From Natronomonas marina (GTDB lineage: Archaea; Halobacteriota; Halobacteria; Halobacteriales; Haloarculaceae), in NCBI RefSeq assembly GCF_024298905.1, contig NZ_CP101154.1:620001-684000 (forward strand): a stretch of 64,000 bases of DNA. Direction: 5' to 3'. The position numbers and the translations under genes were made by a program. Below the pieces are notes generated by a model. That model saw only the letters and a list, made by a program, of their open reading frames with translations, was not told where the DNA came from and did not search any database. Positions 51,289 to 60,429 of this stretch are shown one piece after another. Every line of letters begins with the position of its first letter. The stretch's first letter is position 1.

Positions 51289-52116
51289 TTACTCCGGGAT
51301 AGATTCATCCCCGGGGTATTCGTCTTCGGTCGTGACTTCGAGGAAGACATCTTCGAGCGTGTGCTTCCCGTCGATCTCTCTGTCGCCTGTGAGTTCGCCC
51401 GGTGGACCCTCCGCGACGAGGTCACCATCGTAGAGGATACCGATGTCGGTCGCTATCTCTTCGACGACGGGGAGGATATGCGTCGAGAGGAAGACGGTGG
51501 TGTCCGCTGCAGCCAGGTTCGTGATAGTCTCCCGGACTGTTCGGGCGGCACGCGGATCGAGCCCGGACGTCGGCTCGTCGAGAAAGACCACGTCGGGATC
51601 GTGCATGATCGCCTGGATCAGTCCGGTCTTCTGTCGCATTCCTTTCGAGTACGTGGTGATCCGTTCGTCGGCAGCATCGGCCAGTTCAAACCGGGCCAAA
51701 AGCGTCTCGATCCGGTCGTCGATGGCTGCTGGAGACATGTTTCGGAGCCCGCCGTGGTATTCGAGCTGTTCGCGGGCGGTGAATTCCTCGTGGATCGGCG
51801 GTGATTCGGGTAAGTATCCGATGTGTTCGATGAGTGTCTCGCGGTCAGTAACTGAAGTCCCTGCGACACGTCCGGTGCCACTGGTCGGTGGGAGCAATCC
51901 TGTCAGCATCCGGATCGTCGTCGTCTTTCCCGCCCCGTTCGGACCGAGAAACCCGTATACTGCGCCCCGTTCGACGGTGAGGTCGAGGCCGTCGACGGCC
52001 GTCGTCTCACTGTACGTCTTCGTCAGGTCGCTCGTGCTGATCGCGGGTTGCCTGTCCGTTTCGATGGTGGCTTCTCGCTCGTTCGATGCCGACGTGTCGT
52101 TGCTGGTATTTGTCAT
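51289..52116 (-). CDS. ABC exporter ATP-binding protein
   Basis: A 275-residue ATPase. Walker A GPNGAGKTT, signature YSKGMRQKTGL, Walker B VVFLDEPTSGLDP, switch His in STHILPVVEE. A 30-residue acidic N-terminal extension precedes the domain. It starts ten bases after the stop of the permease gene upstream, so both form one operon. Confidence 0.92.
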   Translation of the reverse strand: MTNTSNDTSASNEREATIETDRQPAISTSDLTKTYSETTAVDGLDLTVERGAVYGFLGPNGAGKTTTIRMLTGLLPPTSGTGRVAGTSVTDRETLIEHIGYLPESPPIHEEFTAREQLEYHGGLRNMSPAAIDDRIETLLARFELADAADERITTYSKGMRQKTGLIQAIMHDPDVVFLDEPTSGLDPRAARTVRETITNLAAADTTVFLSTHILPVVEEIATDIGILYDGDLVAEGPPGELTGDREIDGKHTLEDVFLEVTTEDEYPGDESIPE

Positions 52117-52126
52117 TGTTCGGAGA

Positions 52127-53776
52127 TCACCCGAGTTGGTAGTCTCGAAACCGCTGGACTGCGATCCTCGCGGCGGTTCTCGTGATGGCGACGGCGAGCA
52201 AAAGCGCGAGGAGCAGTGACCCGACCTGGATGCCGGCGGTCGGCACCCCGAGAGCCGCGATGCGCTCGGAGACGGACGGCGCCGTCCCCACGAAGGCCGG
52301 GAGACTGGCGAGAACCCCGATGGCGAGCACCAGCCCCTGACGGAGAAACGCCGTCGCGCCCAGTTCCCCGTAAACCGGGGTTTCCGTGAAGAAAAAGGGG
52401 ACTGGAGCGTATTCTATACGCTCGATCCCCAGTCCGACCATGGTCGCGACCGACGCGGTACACGGGCAGATGACGCTACCGAGGAGCGCGATCAGGGCCG
52501 TCTGTGCGACTCCGACGGAGCCGACGAACCCGAGCGGGACGATGACGAGGGCGACGAGCGGGGCACCGACTACTGTTGCAGCGAGGAGCACTCCGCCGAC
52601 GAACTGTCGCCCGGTAACCGACGTGAACAGCATGGGCAATGCACGATATTCGGTCCCGATCGGATCCGACCCGAAGGCGACACCAGCGACGAGGCCGAGC
52701 GTGACCGCGAAATACACCAGTAGCAAGGCCCTCCCACCGGCGAGCGCGACCAGCGGGAATCCGACCGCGCCCATGAACACGAGCGCGTACCCCGTGGACA
52801 GAAGCCCCCGTGGGACGCGTCGCTCCATCAACCATCGCTCCCGAGCGACCGTGTACATGGCACGCGGGATGCGATCACCGACGACTCGCTCTACTACCCC
52901 TGTTTCGAGCAGTGAATGCGAACCGCGAGAGCCTATCGAACTGGCAGAATCCTGTTCCCAGATGCGGCGTATGAAGACTGTCGCTCCGACCGCGAAGACG
53001 GGAACTGTGGTAGCGAGAAGACCGAACACGCCCACTGTGTGACGGACCGCCTCGCCTGTCCCGTCGAACGCGCCGACGAGCGCCATATCCACGAACCACG
53101 CCAGCGGCAACGCACCGAAGACTCCGGTCAACGGAGCGAGCGACAGCGACAGTTCCTCTAGGAGCATCGCACCGATCACGAGCGGGATCCAGCCGAAGAC
53201 GATGAGGAGGTCTCTGTAGTACCGTGCGCGGACGAATCGGATTGCGACGAGTCGAGCCGCGAGCCTGCTGGTGGTCCCGAGTGCAGCGGCGAGCATGCCC
53301 ATGCACCCGATCGCGAGGGTGACCGTGAGTACGGCCGTCGGCGCTCGGAGTCCGATGGCGGTGCCGATGGCGATGCCGAGCGTCGGCACGGCGAGCGTGG
53401 TGAGCAGGCGAGCGTAGACGAACCCCAGCAGGCCGAGTGCAGCCGTTCTGACCGGGACAGTCGTCAACAGCAGGTCCGGGTTCAGCCGCTCGAAGCGAAC
53501 GTGTGTGTACTTCGAGCTGCGCCAGACCATCCACAGAAACGCGACGCTCACGGCGAAACCCACCAGGTCATCTGGAAACGGCTGTCCCGCAGCGATGTCG
53601 CGTCCCAATGCGTGTGCGAGCCATCCGAGGCCGCTGGCGAATCCGAGGAGGACGACAAGGAAGACAGGCTTTCCCGTCGACGGGATTCCGAATTCACGAC
53701 GGTGGCGCGTCCACTCCGCACGGGTGATTTTCGCACCCTGTCGGATATCTGTGGGTATGCGAGTGAGCCGGGTCAT
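52127..53776 (-). CDS. Large ABC exporter permease-like membrane protein
   Basis: A 549-residue protein with about 12 membrane helices, twice the usual ABC-2 permease, so probably two permease halves fused. The N-terminus ITRAEWTRHRREFG and SSKYTHVRFERLNPDLLLTTVPVRT correspond to the loop contacting the ATPase; a second similar region is YTVARERWLMERRVPRG. Ten bases from the ATPase gene. Substrate unknown. Confidence 0.8.
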   Translation of the reverse strand: MTRLTRIPTDIRQGAKITRAEWTRHRREFGIPSTGKPVFLVVLLGFASGLGWLAHALGRDIAAGQPFPDDLVGFAVSVAFLWMVWRSSKYTHVRFERLNPDLLLTTVPVRTAALGLLGFVYARLLTTLAVPTLGIAIGTAIGLRAPTAVLTVTLAIGCMGMLAAALGTTSRLAARLVAIRFVRARYYRDLLIVFGWIPLVIGAMLLEELSLSLAPLTGVFGALPLAWFVDMALVGAFDGTGEAVRHTVGVFGLLATTVPVFAVGATVFIRRIWEQDSASSIGSRGSHSLLETGVVERVVGDRIPRAMYTVARERWLMERRVPRGLLSTGYALVFMGAVGFPLVALAGGRALLLVYFAVTLGLVAGVAFGSDPIGTEYRALPMLFTSVTGRQFVGGVLLAATVVGAPLVALVIVPLGFVGSVGVAQTALIALLGSVICPCTASVATMVGLGIERIEYAPVPFFFTETPVYGELGATAFLRQGLVLAIGVLASLPAFVGTAPSVSERIAALGVPTAGIQVGSLLLALLLAVAITRTAARIAVQRFRDYQLG

Positions 53777-53812
53777 CGTGTCTATGAGGCCATCTTTCAG
53801 CTGACTCGGTCG

Positions 53813-54652
53813 TTAGATTCGGCCGCCTCCGGAACCGCCGAACCCGCCGAAGTCCATGTCGTCGAAGAACGCCGGTGTGGTGCTCTCGGTCGCGTAGACG
53901 TACAGCGCCGTCTTGGCGACACCACTGAGCGCTTTCCCGACCAGCAGGCCGAAGACGAATCCGGAGCCACCGATCACGACCGCTGCCAGCAGCTGGACCC
54001 CCGTGCCCGCGGTCACGACGAACGTGAGGACACCGAGCGCGAGGCCGGCGAGCGCCAGCAGGAACGAGAAGACGTCGATTGTGGCCATCGCACCGATTGA
54101 CTCCCCCCATGTGTTTTTGAACGTGGTAGCGCTCTCCGAGAACATCTCCGTGAGAGACGGGTCACGGAAGACGATCACGGGGACGACGAAGTAAGTCATC
54201 ACGCTCCATGCCACCGCGAAGACGCCGGCGAGGATCTGCGCGACGAGGCTGTCTTCCGACTCGATGATGCGGATGATCACGCCGACGACCGCGGCGACCA
54301 CCGACCAGGCTAACAGCGGTAATTTCCGCTGCCAGGCGGCGGCGAGCGCGCCACGGATCGACGGTTCCTCGCCGTGGAAGACAGTGCGAGTCGCTGCGAC
54401 GAGGGCCGCAGTAAAAAACGACGCGACGAACGTCTCGACGAGATAGGCGAGGAACAACGCGCCGTACAGTAACACCCCGGGATCCCGAATGGAGTCCGTG
54501 ACGAGCAGGCTTCCGAAGAGCGTTGCAATGAATGCGATCCCGGAGATCCCGCCGATCAACGGGAAAACCAACAGTTTCGGATGGACTCTGAGCACGCGAC
54601 CGCTCCGGCGTGCCATCCCGAATCCGATTTTGAGTCGACTGAACACTCTCAT
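53813..54652 (-). CDS. DUF6159-family membrane protein
   Basis: A 279-residue protein with six membrane helices. N-terminal FSRLKIGFGMARRSGRVLRVHPKLLVFPLI and the GEEPSIRGALAAAWQRKLPLLAWS and FVVPVIVFRDPSLTEMFSESA blocks mark DUF6159. The C-terminus is glycine-rich (FGGFGGSGGG). It precedes the ABC exporter genes on the same strand by 36 bp and may be in their operon. No known activity. Confidence 0.83.
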   Translation of the reverse strand: MRVFSRLKIGFGMARRSGRVLRVHPKLLVFPLIGGISGIAFIATLFGSLLVTDSIRDPGVLLYGALFLAYLVETFVASFFTAALVAATRTVFHGEEPSIRGALAAAWQRKLPLLAWSVVAAVVGVIIRIIESEDSLVAQILAGVFAVAWSVMTYFVVPVIVFRDPSLTEMFSESATTFKNTWGESIGAMATIDVFSFLLALAGLALGVLTFVVTAGTGVQLLAAVVIGGSGFVFGLLVGKALSGVAKTALYVYATESTTPAFFDDMDFGGFGGSGGGRI

Positions 54653-54815
54653 ACTTGATGGGCGTCTCCCGTGGTATTGACAGCTGTCCTGCTGTTCGGA
54701 GTCGGAGACGCGCCGAAAATTTTATTCCCTGAAACGACCCGTGAGCCGACACTTCCTCTGGGTCTGAAACATGCAGAACTCAGTTTCCGACCCCGGACTC
54801 CTGTTATCCGCTTTA

Positions 54816-55175
54816 TTACACACCGGGGACTCGTGCCGTCCCTGAACGACGGTAGGGCTCATGGAGGCGGTCAAGCCAGTCCGGGGAGTGATGAAAGTCA
54901 TCGTCGGTCCAGACAAGACGGTCGTGGCTGGCGGCTTCCATCCCAGCTGCGATAGCATTTGTTTTCCCGGAACACCCGCCAGGGTCGCCGGCAGGGATCA
55001 ACTGGACGTTCCCTGGGAGGAGTTTTCGGTCCGCAACCGGGTTTTCTTCGCTATCGTGGACGATGAGCAGTTCATCTTCGGGTCCCAGCTGTGCGGTGAC
55101 CTCGTCACAGGCGTCAGTCCAAGAAGCCGTCGGGAGGAGTACGCTTGTTGGTGTCCGAGTCTGTGTGTTAGACAT
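54816..55175 (-). pseudogene. Truncated family-2 glycosyltransferase
   Basis: 119 residues corresponding to the N-terminus of a GT2 enzyme: SVLLPTASWTDACDEV, DELLIVHDSEEN, CSGKTNAIAAGMEAASHDRL and the metal-binding VWTDDDFHHSPDWLD. It stops after YRRSGTARVPGV, where a full enzyme would continue for 100-200 residues. Downstream sequence does not continue the protein in any frame I could see, so this is a 3'-deleted gene. Confidence 0.65.
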
Positions 55176-55298
55176 CCGTACTCGAAACGTGAGCGTGGAT
55201 ATGGATGGTAGTTTCCTGTGGCTTCTCTGACTGAAGCCAGACAGAAAGCCTAGAACGGGACAACCTATATTGACGAAAGAAGAGATGGCCCACGTACA

Positions 55299-55640
55299 GT
55301 GTCCGACGTGCGGGATCCTGAAGCACTCGCAGACCTACTCGGTGACGAGTGTGCGCGCACGATTCTCGTCGAGGCAAAAAAAGAGCCTCGCTCGGCAGCA
55401 GAGCTCAGCGACTGCGCCGGGGTCTCGGAGCCGACGGTCTACCGCCGACTCGAACGCCTCCGCGAGTACGATCTTGTCACCGAAGATATCCAGCCAGTCA
55501 CCGATGGGAAGAATTACAAGCTCTATCGGACAGAACTCGACGGCATCGAACTCGATCTTAACGAGGACGGCTTCGAGATTACGGTTTCACGTCGGGAACG
55601 GATGGTCGACCGCTTCACACAGTTCGTAGAGGGTACCTGA
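55299..55640 (+). CDS. ArsR-like winged-helix regulator
   Basis: A 113-residue protein starting with GTG (MSDVRDPEALADLLGDECA). The winged helix is SAAELSDCAGVSEPTVYRRLERLREYDLV, followed by the wing and DGFEITV. A TATA (cctatattga) lies about 33 bp upstream, so the GTG is at or near the transcript start. It is followed two bases later by a DUF7521 gene, the common haloarchaeal pairing. Confidence 0.85.
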   Translation: MSDVRDPEALADLLGDECARTILVEAKKEPRSAAELSDCAGVSEPTVYRRLERLREYDLVTEDIQPVTDGKNYKLYRTELDGIELDLNEDGFEITVSRRERMVDRFTQFVEGT

Positions 55641-55641
55641 C

Positions 55642-55956
55642 ATGCTCGACACGCTACTCCAGATCGATCTCGAAACGCTGCGCACGATTCGACAGGTGAG
55701 CGAGGTGATTCCGATGCTCCTCGGATTGGCGATTAGTTACCTCGCCTACACTGCATACCGTCAAAACCAGAGCCGTCCGATGTTATACATCGCGGCCGGC
55801 TTTGTGCTCGTGTTGTTCGTTCAGGCTCCGCTGGCCCTGATACTGATTTACGTGCTGGAGCTTCCAACTCCGGTTCTCAACAGCATTATTCAGATTCCGG
55901 AGTTCATCGGTCTGGGCCTGATCCTCTACGGGCTGTGGATGCCGCGTCGGGACTGA
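55642..55956 (+). CDS. DUF7521-type small membrane protein
   Basis: A 104-residue protein with three helices (VIPMLLGLAISYLAYTAY, MLYIAAGFVLVLFVQAPLALILI, FIGLGLILYGLW). It starts one base after the stop of the HTH gene. HTH plus DUF7521 pairs are common in haloarchaea, and the membrane protein probably passes a membrane-related signal or is the regulated product; function unproven. Confidence 0.8.
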   Translation: MLDTLLQIDLETLRTIRQVSEVIPMLLGLAISYLAYTAYRQNQSRPMLYIAAGFVLVLFVQAPLALILIYVLELPTPVLNSIIQIPEFIGLGLILYGLWMPRRD

Positions 55957-56051
55957 TATTGGTGGTTCACGTGTGTGTCAGTTACGGCCAGACGAGACCT
56001 GGTCGTGCGTCTTTCCAGACGGATCAAGCGTGTCATAGAATCAATCACAGA

Positions 56052-56267
56052 TCACGAGAGCCACTCGGTTATTGAATGGTCTGCATACGCGATACCCACG
56101 GTCAGCACGAACAGTCCTGCTACCATGAGATACACCAGTACAATATATTGTGCGGAGTGGTCGTCGATCTGTGTAGCGAAGCCAATTCCAGTGAGTGGAA
56201 TCACTAAGAGAGCGACTGCGTACCGTGCTTTTCGAAACCAATCATCAGTCCGGAATCGAAGAGCCTG
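56052..56267 (-). pseudogene. Remnant of a small membrane protein gene
   Basis: An open frame without ATG or early GTG reads LRFRTDDWFRKARYAVALLV, IPLTGIGFATQIDDHSA, a helix QYIVLVYLMVAGLFVLTVGI and ends AYADHSITEWLS. Two helices and a WFRKARYA start look like a genuine small membrane protein that has lost its start codon. An internal GTG could give a shorter product. Confidence 0.35.
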
Positions 56268-56530
56268 TCATATCAGACTTCGGCCTCAAGCTGTTCATAA
56301 ATGCATGAGCGTCTTACTGTGACAGGCTCAGATCAGTTATCGGTCATTCTTATACAATTAGGGCCGCCAGAGTCAACTAGTCCAGAGAGACACTCTCCTC
56401 ATTGGATATCCTGAACAGCATATCAAGAAGCTACACCCCACATCCGCTATTCACGAAAGCTCAGTACGGTCCCGATTGCTATCAGTTCACAGGCAGAGCG
56501 GGGACGTGCCCTGGGCTATTGTTACGATTC

Positions 56531-56611
56531 ATACTGATTATTGTAGATCATTTCCGGATCGCGCCGACCCGGGGTCGGCGTGCACCGGTACATTGCTACA
56601 ATAATCAGTAT
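56531..56611. repeat. Nested palindrome with perfect 16-bp arms
   Basis: ATACTGATTATTGTAG at 56531-56546 and its exact complement CTACAATAATCAGTAT at 56596-56611 enclose 49 bp containing a second hairpin, CGCCGACCC / GGGTCGGCG. It begins four bases after the stop of the 54-residue gene on the minus strand, so it could terminate that transcript, or be a small MITE-like element. The remaining gap 56268-56530 shows no gene. Confidence 0.85.
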
Positions 56612-56615
56612 CAGT

Positions 56616-56780
56616 CTAGCTATTCTGGAACACACGAACACCCCGAATCAACACCCCCAAACCAAATAGCGCGACTATGCCTTGAGCCGCAAGCGGTTCA
56701 ATTAGCAGCGCAGCACCCAAAATACCGATGCTGCTCAAAATCAAGCCTATTGCGCCGTGCCCTTTGATCGGTTTGTTCAT
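56616..56780 (-). CDS. Very small two-helix membrane protein (54 aa)
   Basis: MNKPIKGHGAIGLILSSIGI, then LGAALLIEPLAAQGIVALFG and LGVLIRGVRVFQNS. Two glycine-rich helices joined by an IEPLAAQG turn, with a basic start and end. The coding look is good though codons are A+T-richer than core genes. The nested palindrome follows its stop directly. Function unknown. Confidence 0.6.
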   Translation of the reverse strand: MNKPIKGHGAIGLILSSIGILGAALLIEPLAAQGIVALFGLGVLIRGVRVFQNS

Positions 56781-57186
56781 ATAACAAATTAGTGATCTCT
56801 CATATCGGAGTGTCGTTTATACATCTCACAGCTCCGGGCCGTCTCCGCATGCGAATCACAACTGGCTGTGTTTTACCCAGGCTAATAACTCGTCGCACGA
56901 AGTTTCGCTCTCTGAGATTGCGCCGTGGAGCATCTTCTATGACACGTGTACCGTGGAAGGGAGTCCACTCTTTCGATCCGTGGATGTCGAGGTAATCAGC
57001 GAGTGCCACGACCGCGACGACATCCTGACCGTCGGCTCACAAACGCCCTCGTGTATCGGGAGCGAGGTATGTTCCCAGCGAGTAGAGTGACGCCACGCCC
57101 TAACCCATATGGCATAGTAGGTTAACTTCAGCGAGTGAAGCCAGGAACACCGCCCTTTTCACATGCATCCATAGGTGTAGCTGTCG
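56781..57186. other. Intergenic stretch with weak open frames only
   Basis: 406 bp. On the plus strand a start-less frame ending at 57090 (HNWLCFTQANNSSHEV ... DVEVISECHDRDDILTVGSQ) looks like the end of a decayed secreted protein; on the minus strand 56800-57009 is open but has atypical codon use. Neither is strong enough to call. The right end is the promoter region of the CPBP gene. Confidence 0.35.
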
Positions 57187-58197
57187 ATGCCCGAAACGGA
57201 GACTGACAGCGACCTCGAACGGACCGCATCCCGGTCGGCCGATACCGACCGGCGAGCCAACGGCGATGGAATCACTGGACACGTCGTCTCGGTGCTGTGG
57301 AATCGAACCGAGGGTCGCCCCCGTGCACTCTGGCGGATTTTCGGAGTTTACGTCGCCTCGTTCGTGGGGATATTCATCCTTCCGGCACTGGCACTTGCGG
57401 GGACCGAACTTCCGCCCTCCGTGACCGGAGCCGCGACCAACGTGATTGGTGCGCTCGTTGGACTTCTCGTTGCGATTGTGTTCGCGAAGTACGTCGATCG
57501 GCGACCGTTGACCGACTACGGACTCGCGTTTGGCCCGTCTTGGCTGAAGGACTTCGGCGCTGGCAGCGTCATCGCCCTGGTGGGGATGGCGGTGGCGCTT
57601 CTCGTGAATCTGCTCGCCGGGTGGGCGACCGTCTCCGAACTGTTCTCGGGCGGCGCTGGTGCGAGCGTGTTGCCGTTCGCCGCCGCGTTCGGAGTGTACA
57701 CTATCCAGTGGGCGTTTACAGCCTTCTGGGAAGAGCTGATCTTTCGGGGCCTCATTCTGACGAGCGCCGTCGAAGGGCTCCGGAGCCGGTGGCTGTCCGA
57801 CCGTGGCGCAGTCCTGCTGGGAGTAGTGGTGTCCTCGCTGATCTTCAGCATTGGCCACTTCCCGGGCTCGCTGGAAACGTTCGGATTCCGGGTAGTGCTA
57901 GGGATTCTGCTCGGCGCCGCGTACGTGTGGACCGACTCGCTGGCACTGCCGATTGGCCTCCACTTCCTGCTAAACTTTACAATAAATAATATCTACGGGC
58001 TGGCGAATTTCGGTGAGGCTGCGGAGGTTCTACCGATGCTGATCCGGCCGACGTTCACTGGCCCGTCACAGTTCGTGCAGGTGTTCGGGTTGGTTAACCT
58101 CGGAGCGATGCTCTGTGTTGCTGCCCTCACCGTCGGATACGTTGCTCTCCGGAACGGTGACTTCGAATCGCGGCTGTCGTCGGCATACATACAGTGA
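57187..58197 (+). CDS. CPBP-family intramembrane metalloprotease
   Basis: A 336-residue membrane protein with about eight helices. The CPBP (Rce1-like, ABI) motifs are present: FWEELIFRGLI (EExxxR), IFSIGHFPG (FxxxH) and LPIGLHFLLNFTINN (HxxxN), forming the active site inside the membrane. The first 35 residues are hydrophilic. Family members cleave prenylated proteins, process peptides or give bacteriocin immunity; the target here is unknown. Confidence 0.9.
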   Translation: MPETETDSDLERTASRSADTDRRANGDGITGHVVSVLWNRTEGRPRALWRIFGVYVASFVGIFILPALALAGTELPPSVTGAATNVIGALVGLLVAIVFAKYVDRRPLTDYGLAFGPSWLKDFGAGSVIALVGMAVALLVNLLAGWATVSELFSGGAGASVLPFAAAFGVYTIQWAFTAFWEELIFRGLILTSAVEGLRSRWLSDRGAVLLGVVVSSLIFSIGHFPGSLETFGFRVVLGILLGAAYVWTDSLALPIGLHFLLNFTINNIYGLANFGEAAEVLPMLIRPTFTGPSQFVQVFGLVNLGAMLCVAALTVGYVALRNGDFESRLSSAYIQ

Positions 58198-58542
58198 GAG
58201 TGACCTGAACACCTCCGACGTAGGACGCGCGCATTGACGTGCAATTGGTCGACGAGTCGTCAGGTCGAAGACGTGCTATCGGTGCGCCTGTCAGGGCGTT
58301 GGAGAGGCGTGTTACGTATCCCGAATGCGGACTACACGACAACGCGGACAATCAAAGGTACGCTCACTATTGATGAGCCAACTGCTGATAAGTGGCTGTC
58401 GACATGGATCGATAGAATCGGGTACTACGCGCCATACCAGTCGATTTCGGAATATCGGTGAGATACGCAGACCGCCCCCTCCATAGCGGGTGTAGTCTCA
58501 AAACATGGACAACAGGGCGTATCTGAGTACTGGCCACTCCGC
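58198..58542. other. Intergenic stretch without a convincing gene
   Basis: 345 bp with no clear gene. A plus-strand frame at 58234-58461 (LSVRLSGRWRGVLRI, TIDEPTADKWLSTWID) lacks a recognisable family, promoter or typical codon use. It may be eroded coding DNA, like the kinase remnant beside it. Confidence 0.4.
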
Positions 58543-58790
58543 CTATTGTGACATCACGAGCTCGAACCACTCCCGGCCCTCAGACCCGTCTGTCACAGAC
58601 ACCGCCCACCCGTGATCTTATACGATTTGCTTCACGATGGTTAGTTCGAATCCGATGCCGTCACCCGTCGAAGAATGGTCCCGTCCGAAAATCTCCTCGC
58701 GCCGTTCTGCGGGAATCCCAGACTCATCGTTTTCAACGTAGCTAGTGCAACTGGTGAGACCGCCCGGTCCCAGTCGCCCCGGTCAGTTGT
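58543..58790 (-). pseudogene. C-terminal remnant of a histidine kinase, with an in-frame stop
   Basis: Reading the minus strand: SYVENDESGIPAERREEIFG (G1 box with ENDESGIP for DDGPGIP), STGDGIGFELTIVKQIV (G2 box), then TAA at 58618-58620, then in the same frame DHGWAVSVTDGSEGREWFEL and a stop at 58543. Intact kinases read IVEAHGW here, so the stop replaces the glutamate. Everything upstream of the G1 box is gone or replaced by the P450 gene end. Confidence 0.7.
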
Positions 58791-58817
58791 GTGCTGGAGC
58801 CGTCTGGAGAGCGGCGG

Positions 58818-60161
58818 TCACTCGCGCCCGGAGAAGGTGGCACGGATCGGCTCACCGGGGTGAACCGTCGACCCGACATCAACGGTGACGTCGTCCCGGT
58901 CGTGAGTGACCCGACAGTGCCCTGCGATAGTCGCGAGCGCGAGCGTGAGCTCCATCCGTGCGAAACGCATCCCGATGCAGTGGCGCGGCCCGCCCCCAAA
59001 CGGGAAGTAGGAGTACTCCGGTCGGTCACCCGGCGGTTCCTCGATACCGTCCCACCGGGAGGGGTCGAACCGGTCCGGGTCGGTCCACCACCGGTCATCG
59101 GTGTGGACGTAGAACTGCGGGAGCACGACGAACGTGTCCGCCGGCACGCGGTACTCGCCGACGACGACGTCCTCGTCGGCCTCCCGGAAGATGGCAGCGG
59201 CCGGCGGGTATCGCCGGAGTGTCTCTCTGAGTACCTGCTTCGTGTACGTCAGGTCGGGAAGGTCCGCCAGCGTCGCGGTGGCACCGTCCACGATGTCGTC
59301 GACCTCCGCGTAGAGCCGGTCGGCAACCGCTGGTTTCCTGCCGAGTTCGTAGAGCGCCCACGTCAACGCGGTGGCGCTGGTCTCGTGACCGGCGAACAGG
59401 AAGGTGATGAGCTGGCTCCGTAGCTCCGATTCGGTGGGACCCTCGTCCGACCGCTCGCTGGCGGTGACGAGTGTCGACAGGATGTCCTCTCCGTCGCCGT
59501 CTGGCTCAGTTTCCGCGACGAGGTCGTCCACGACGGTCTCCAGCTGTTCGACGCCGCGACGGTACCGGCGGTTACCGGGTGTCGGCAGCCAGTCGGGAAG
59601 ATCCACCGAAACCGGATTCTGACTGCTGCGTTCGCGGATCGCTTCGGCGCCCGCCCGGACCGCACGTCGGTGCTCGTCCGTGTCGACGCCCAGCAGCGTC
59701 TTCCCGAGGACCCGTAGCGTGTACGTCGATGTCGCCTCCGTCAGGTCGACAGCCTCCGGAGTCGCCGCCCGTTCCTCGGCCATCGCGGCCGCGTACGTCG
59801 CCATCGTCTCCGCGTAGTTCTCGATACGCTCCCGGTAGAACAGCGGCTGGAGGCGGGTCCGCTGTGTCTGCCACCGCTCGCCGTCTGCCAGTAACAGACC
59901 GTCGGAGAGAACGTCCACGCCGCCGGCACGTTCCGGTTTCCGGAAGCTGTCGAACTTCTCCACCAGGACTTCCTCGATAGCGTCGGGGTCCAGTACGCCG
60001 ACCATGTCGTGGGTGCCCATCGAGAACCGAACCACGTCGCCGTGACTCGCGACGTCGTCGTAGAACGCATACGGGTCGCGGCCGAACGAAACCGCGCTTC
60101 CGAGGACTGGCAGACCAGTCCGCTTGGGTGGCAGGGTTCGCTCGCTGTTGCGTTCACTCAT
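58818..60161 (-). CDS. Cytochrome P450
   Basis: A 447-residue soluble haem monooxygenase. The haem-binding loop is FPFGGGPRHCIGMRFA with the ligand Cys near residue 393. The I-helix motif is FLFAGHETSATAL, the K-helix ETLRRYPP, and the PERF-like segment DPDRFDPSRW. No membrane anchor, as in prokaryotic class I enzymes; ferredoxin partners are not adjacent. Substrate unknown, though haloarchaeal relatives are often near carotenoid or steroid-like metabolism genes. It is divergent from the DUF5518 gene with 268 bp between. Confidence 0.93.
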   Translation of the reverse strand: MSERNSERTLPPKRTGLPVLGSAVSFGRDPYAFYDDVASHGDVVRFSMGTHDMVGVLDPDAIEEVLVEKFDSFRKPERAGGVDVLSDGLLLADGERWQTQRTRLQPLFYRERIENYAETMATYAAAMAEERAATPEAVDLTEATSTYTLRVLGKTLLGVDTDEHRRAVRAGAEAIRERSSQNPVSVDLPDWLPTPGNRRYRRGVEQLETVVDDLVAETEPDGDGEDILSTLVTASERSDEGPTESELRSQLITFLFAGHETSATALTWALYELGRKPAVADRLYAEVDDIVDGATATLADLPDLTYTKQVLRETLRRYPPAAAIFREADEDVVVGEYRVPADTFVVLPQFYVHTDDRWWTDPDRFDPSRWDGIEEPPGDRPEYSYFPFGGGPRHCIGMRFARMELTLALATIAGHCRVTHDRDDVTVDVGSTVHPGEPIRATFSGRE

Positions 60162-60429
60162 ATCACTATCTGGCCGACACTGCCCGGTCGACGGACCTCA
60201 ACGGGGCTGACCGTGGTCGGGACGGGGGCGATACCAGCGATGGGTTTCGTATCGGGCGAAATCACAGTTTAGAATCCGAGCCATACGTACTTGAATCGGT
60301 GTCGAGAATTTCAGACCCAGAGACGAACACCCCACTGACGGGCGGTGAGAACCCTAAGCCATTTCACCGCGTCTCAGTCTCTGAAACGGTGCTATACGGT
60401 ACATGACCCGGTCGCTCGTCACTTCTGGT

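Noticed and set aside
56800-57009. 69-codon minus-strand frame (LADYLDIHGSKEWTPFHG...)
   Set aside because: Third codon positions are not G/C-rich, no promoter or family, and an overlapping plus-strand frame looks equally plausible.
58234-58461. 75-codon plus-strand frame between the CPBP gene and kinase remnant
   Set aside because: No family, weak codon bias, and a neighbourhood of decayed sequence.
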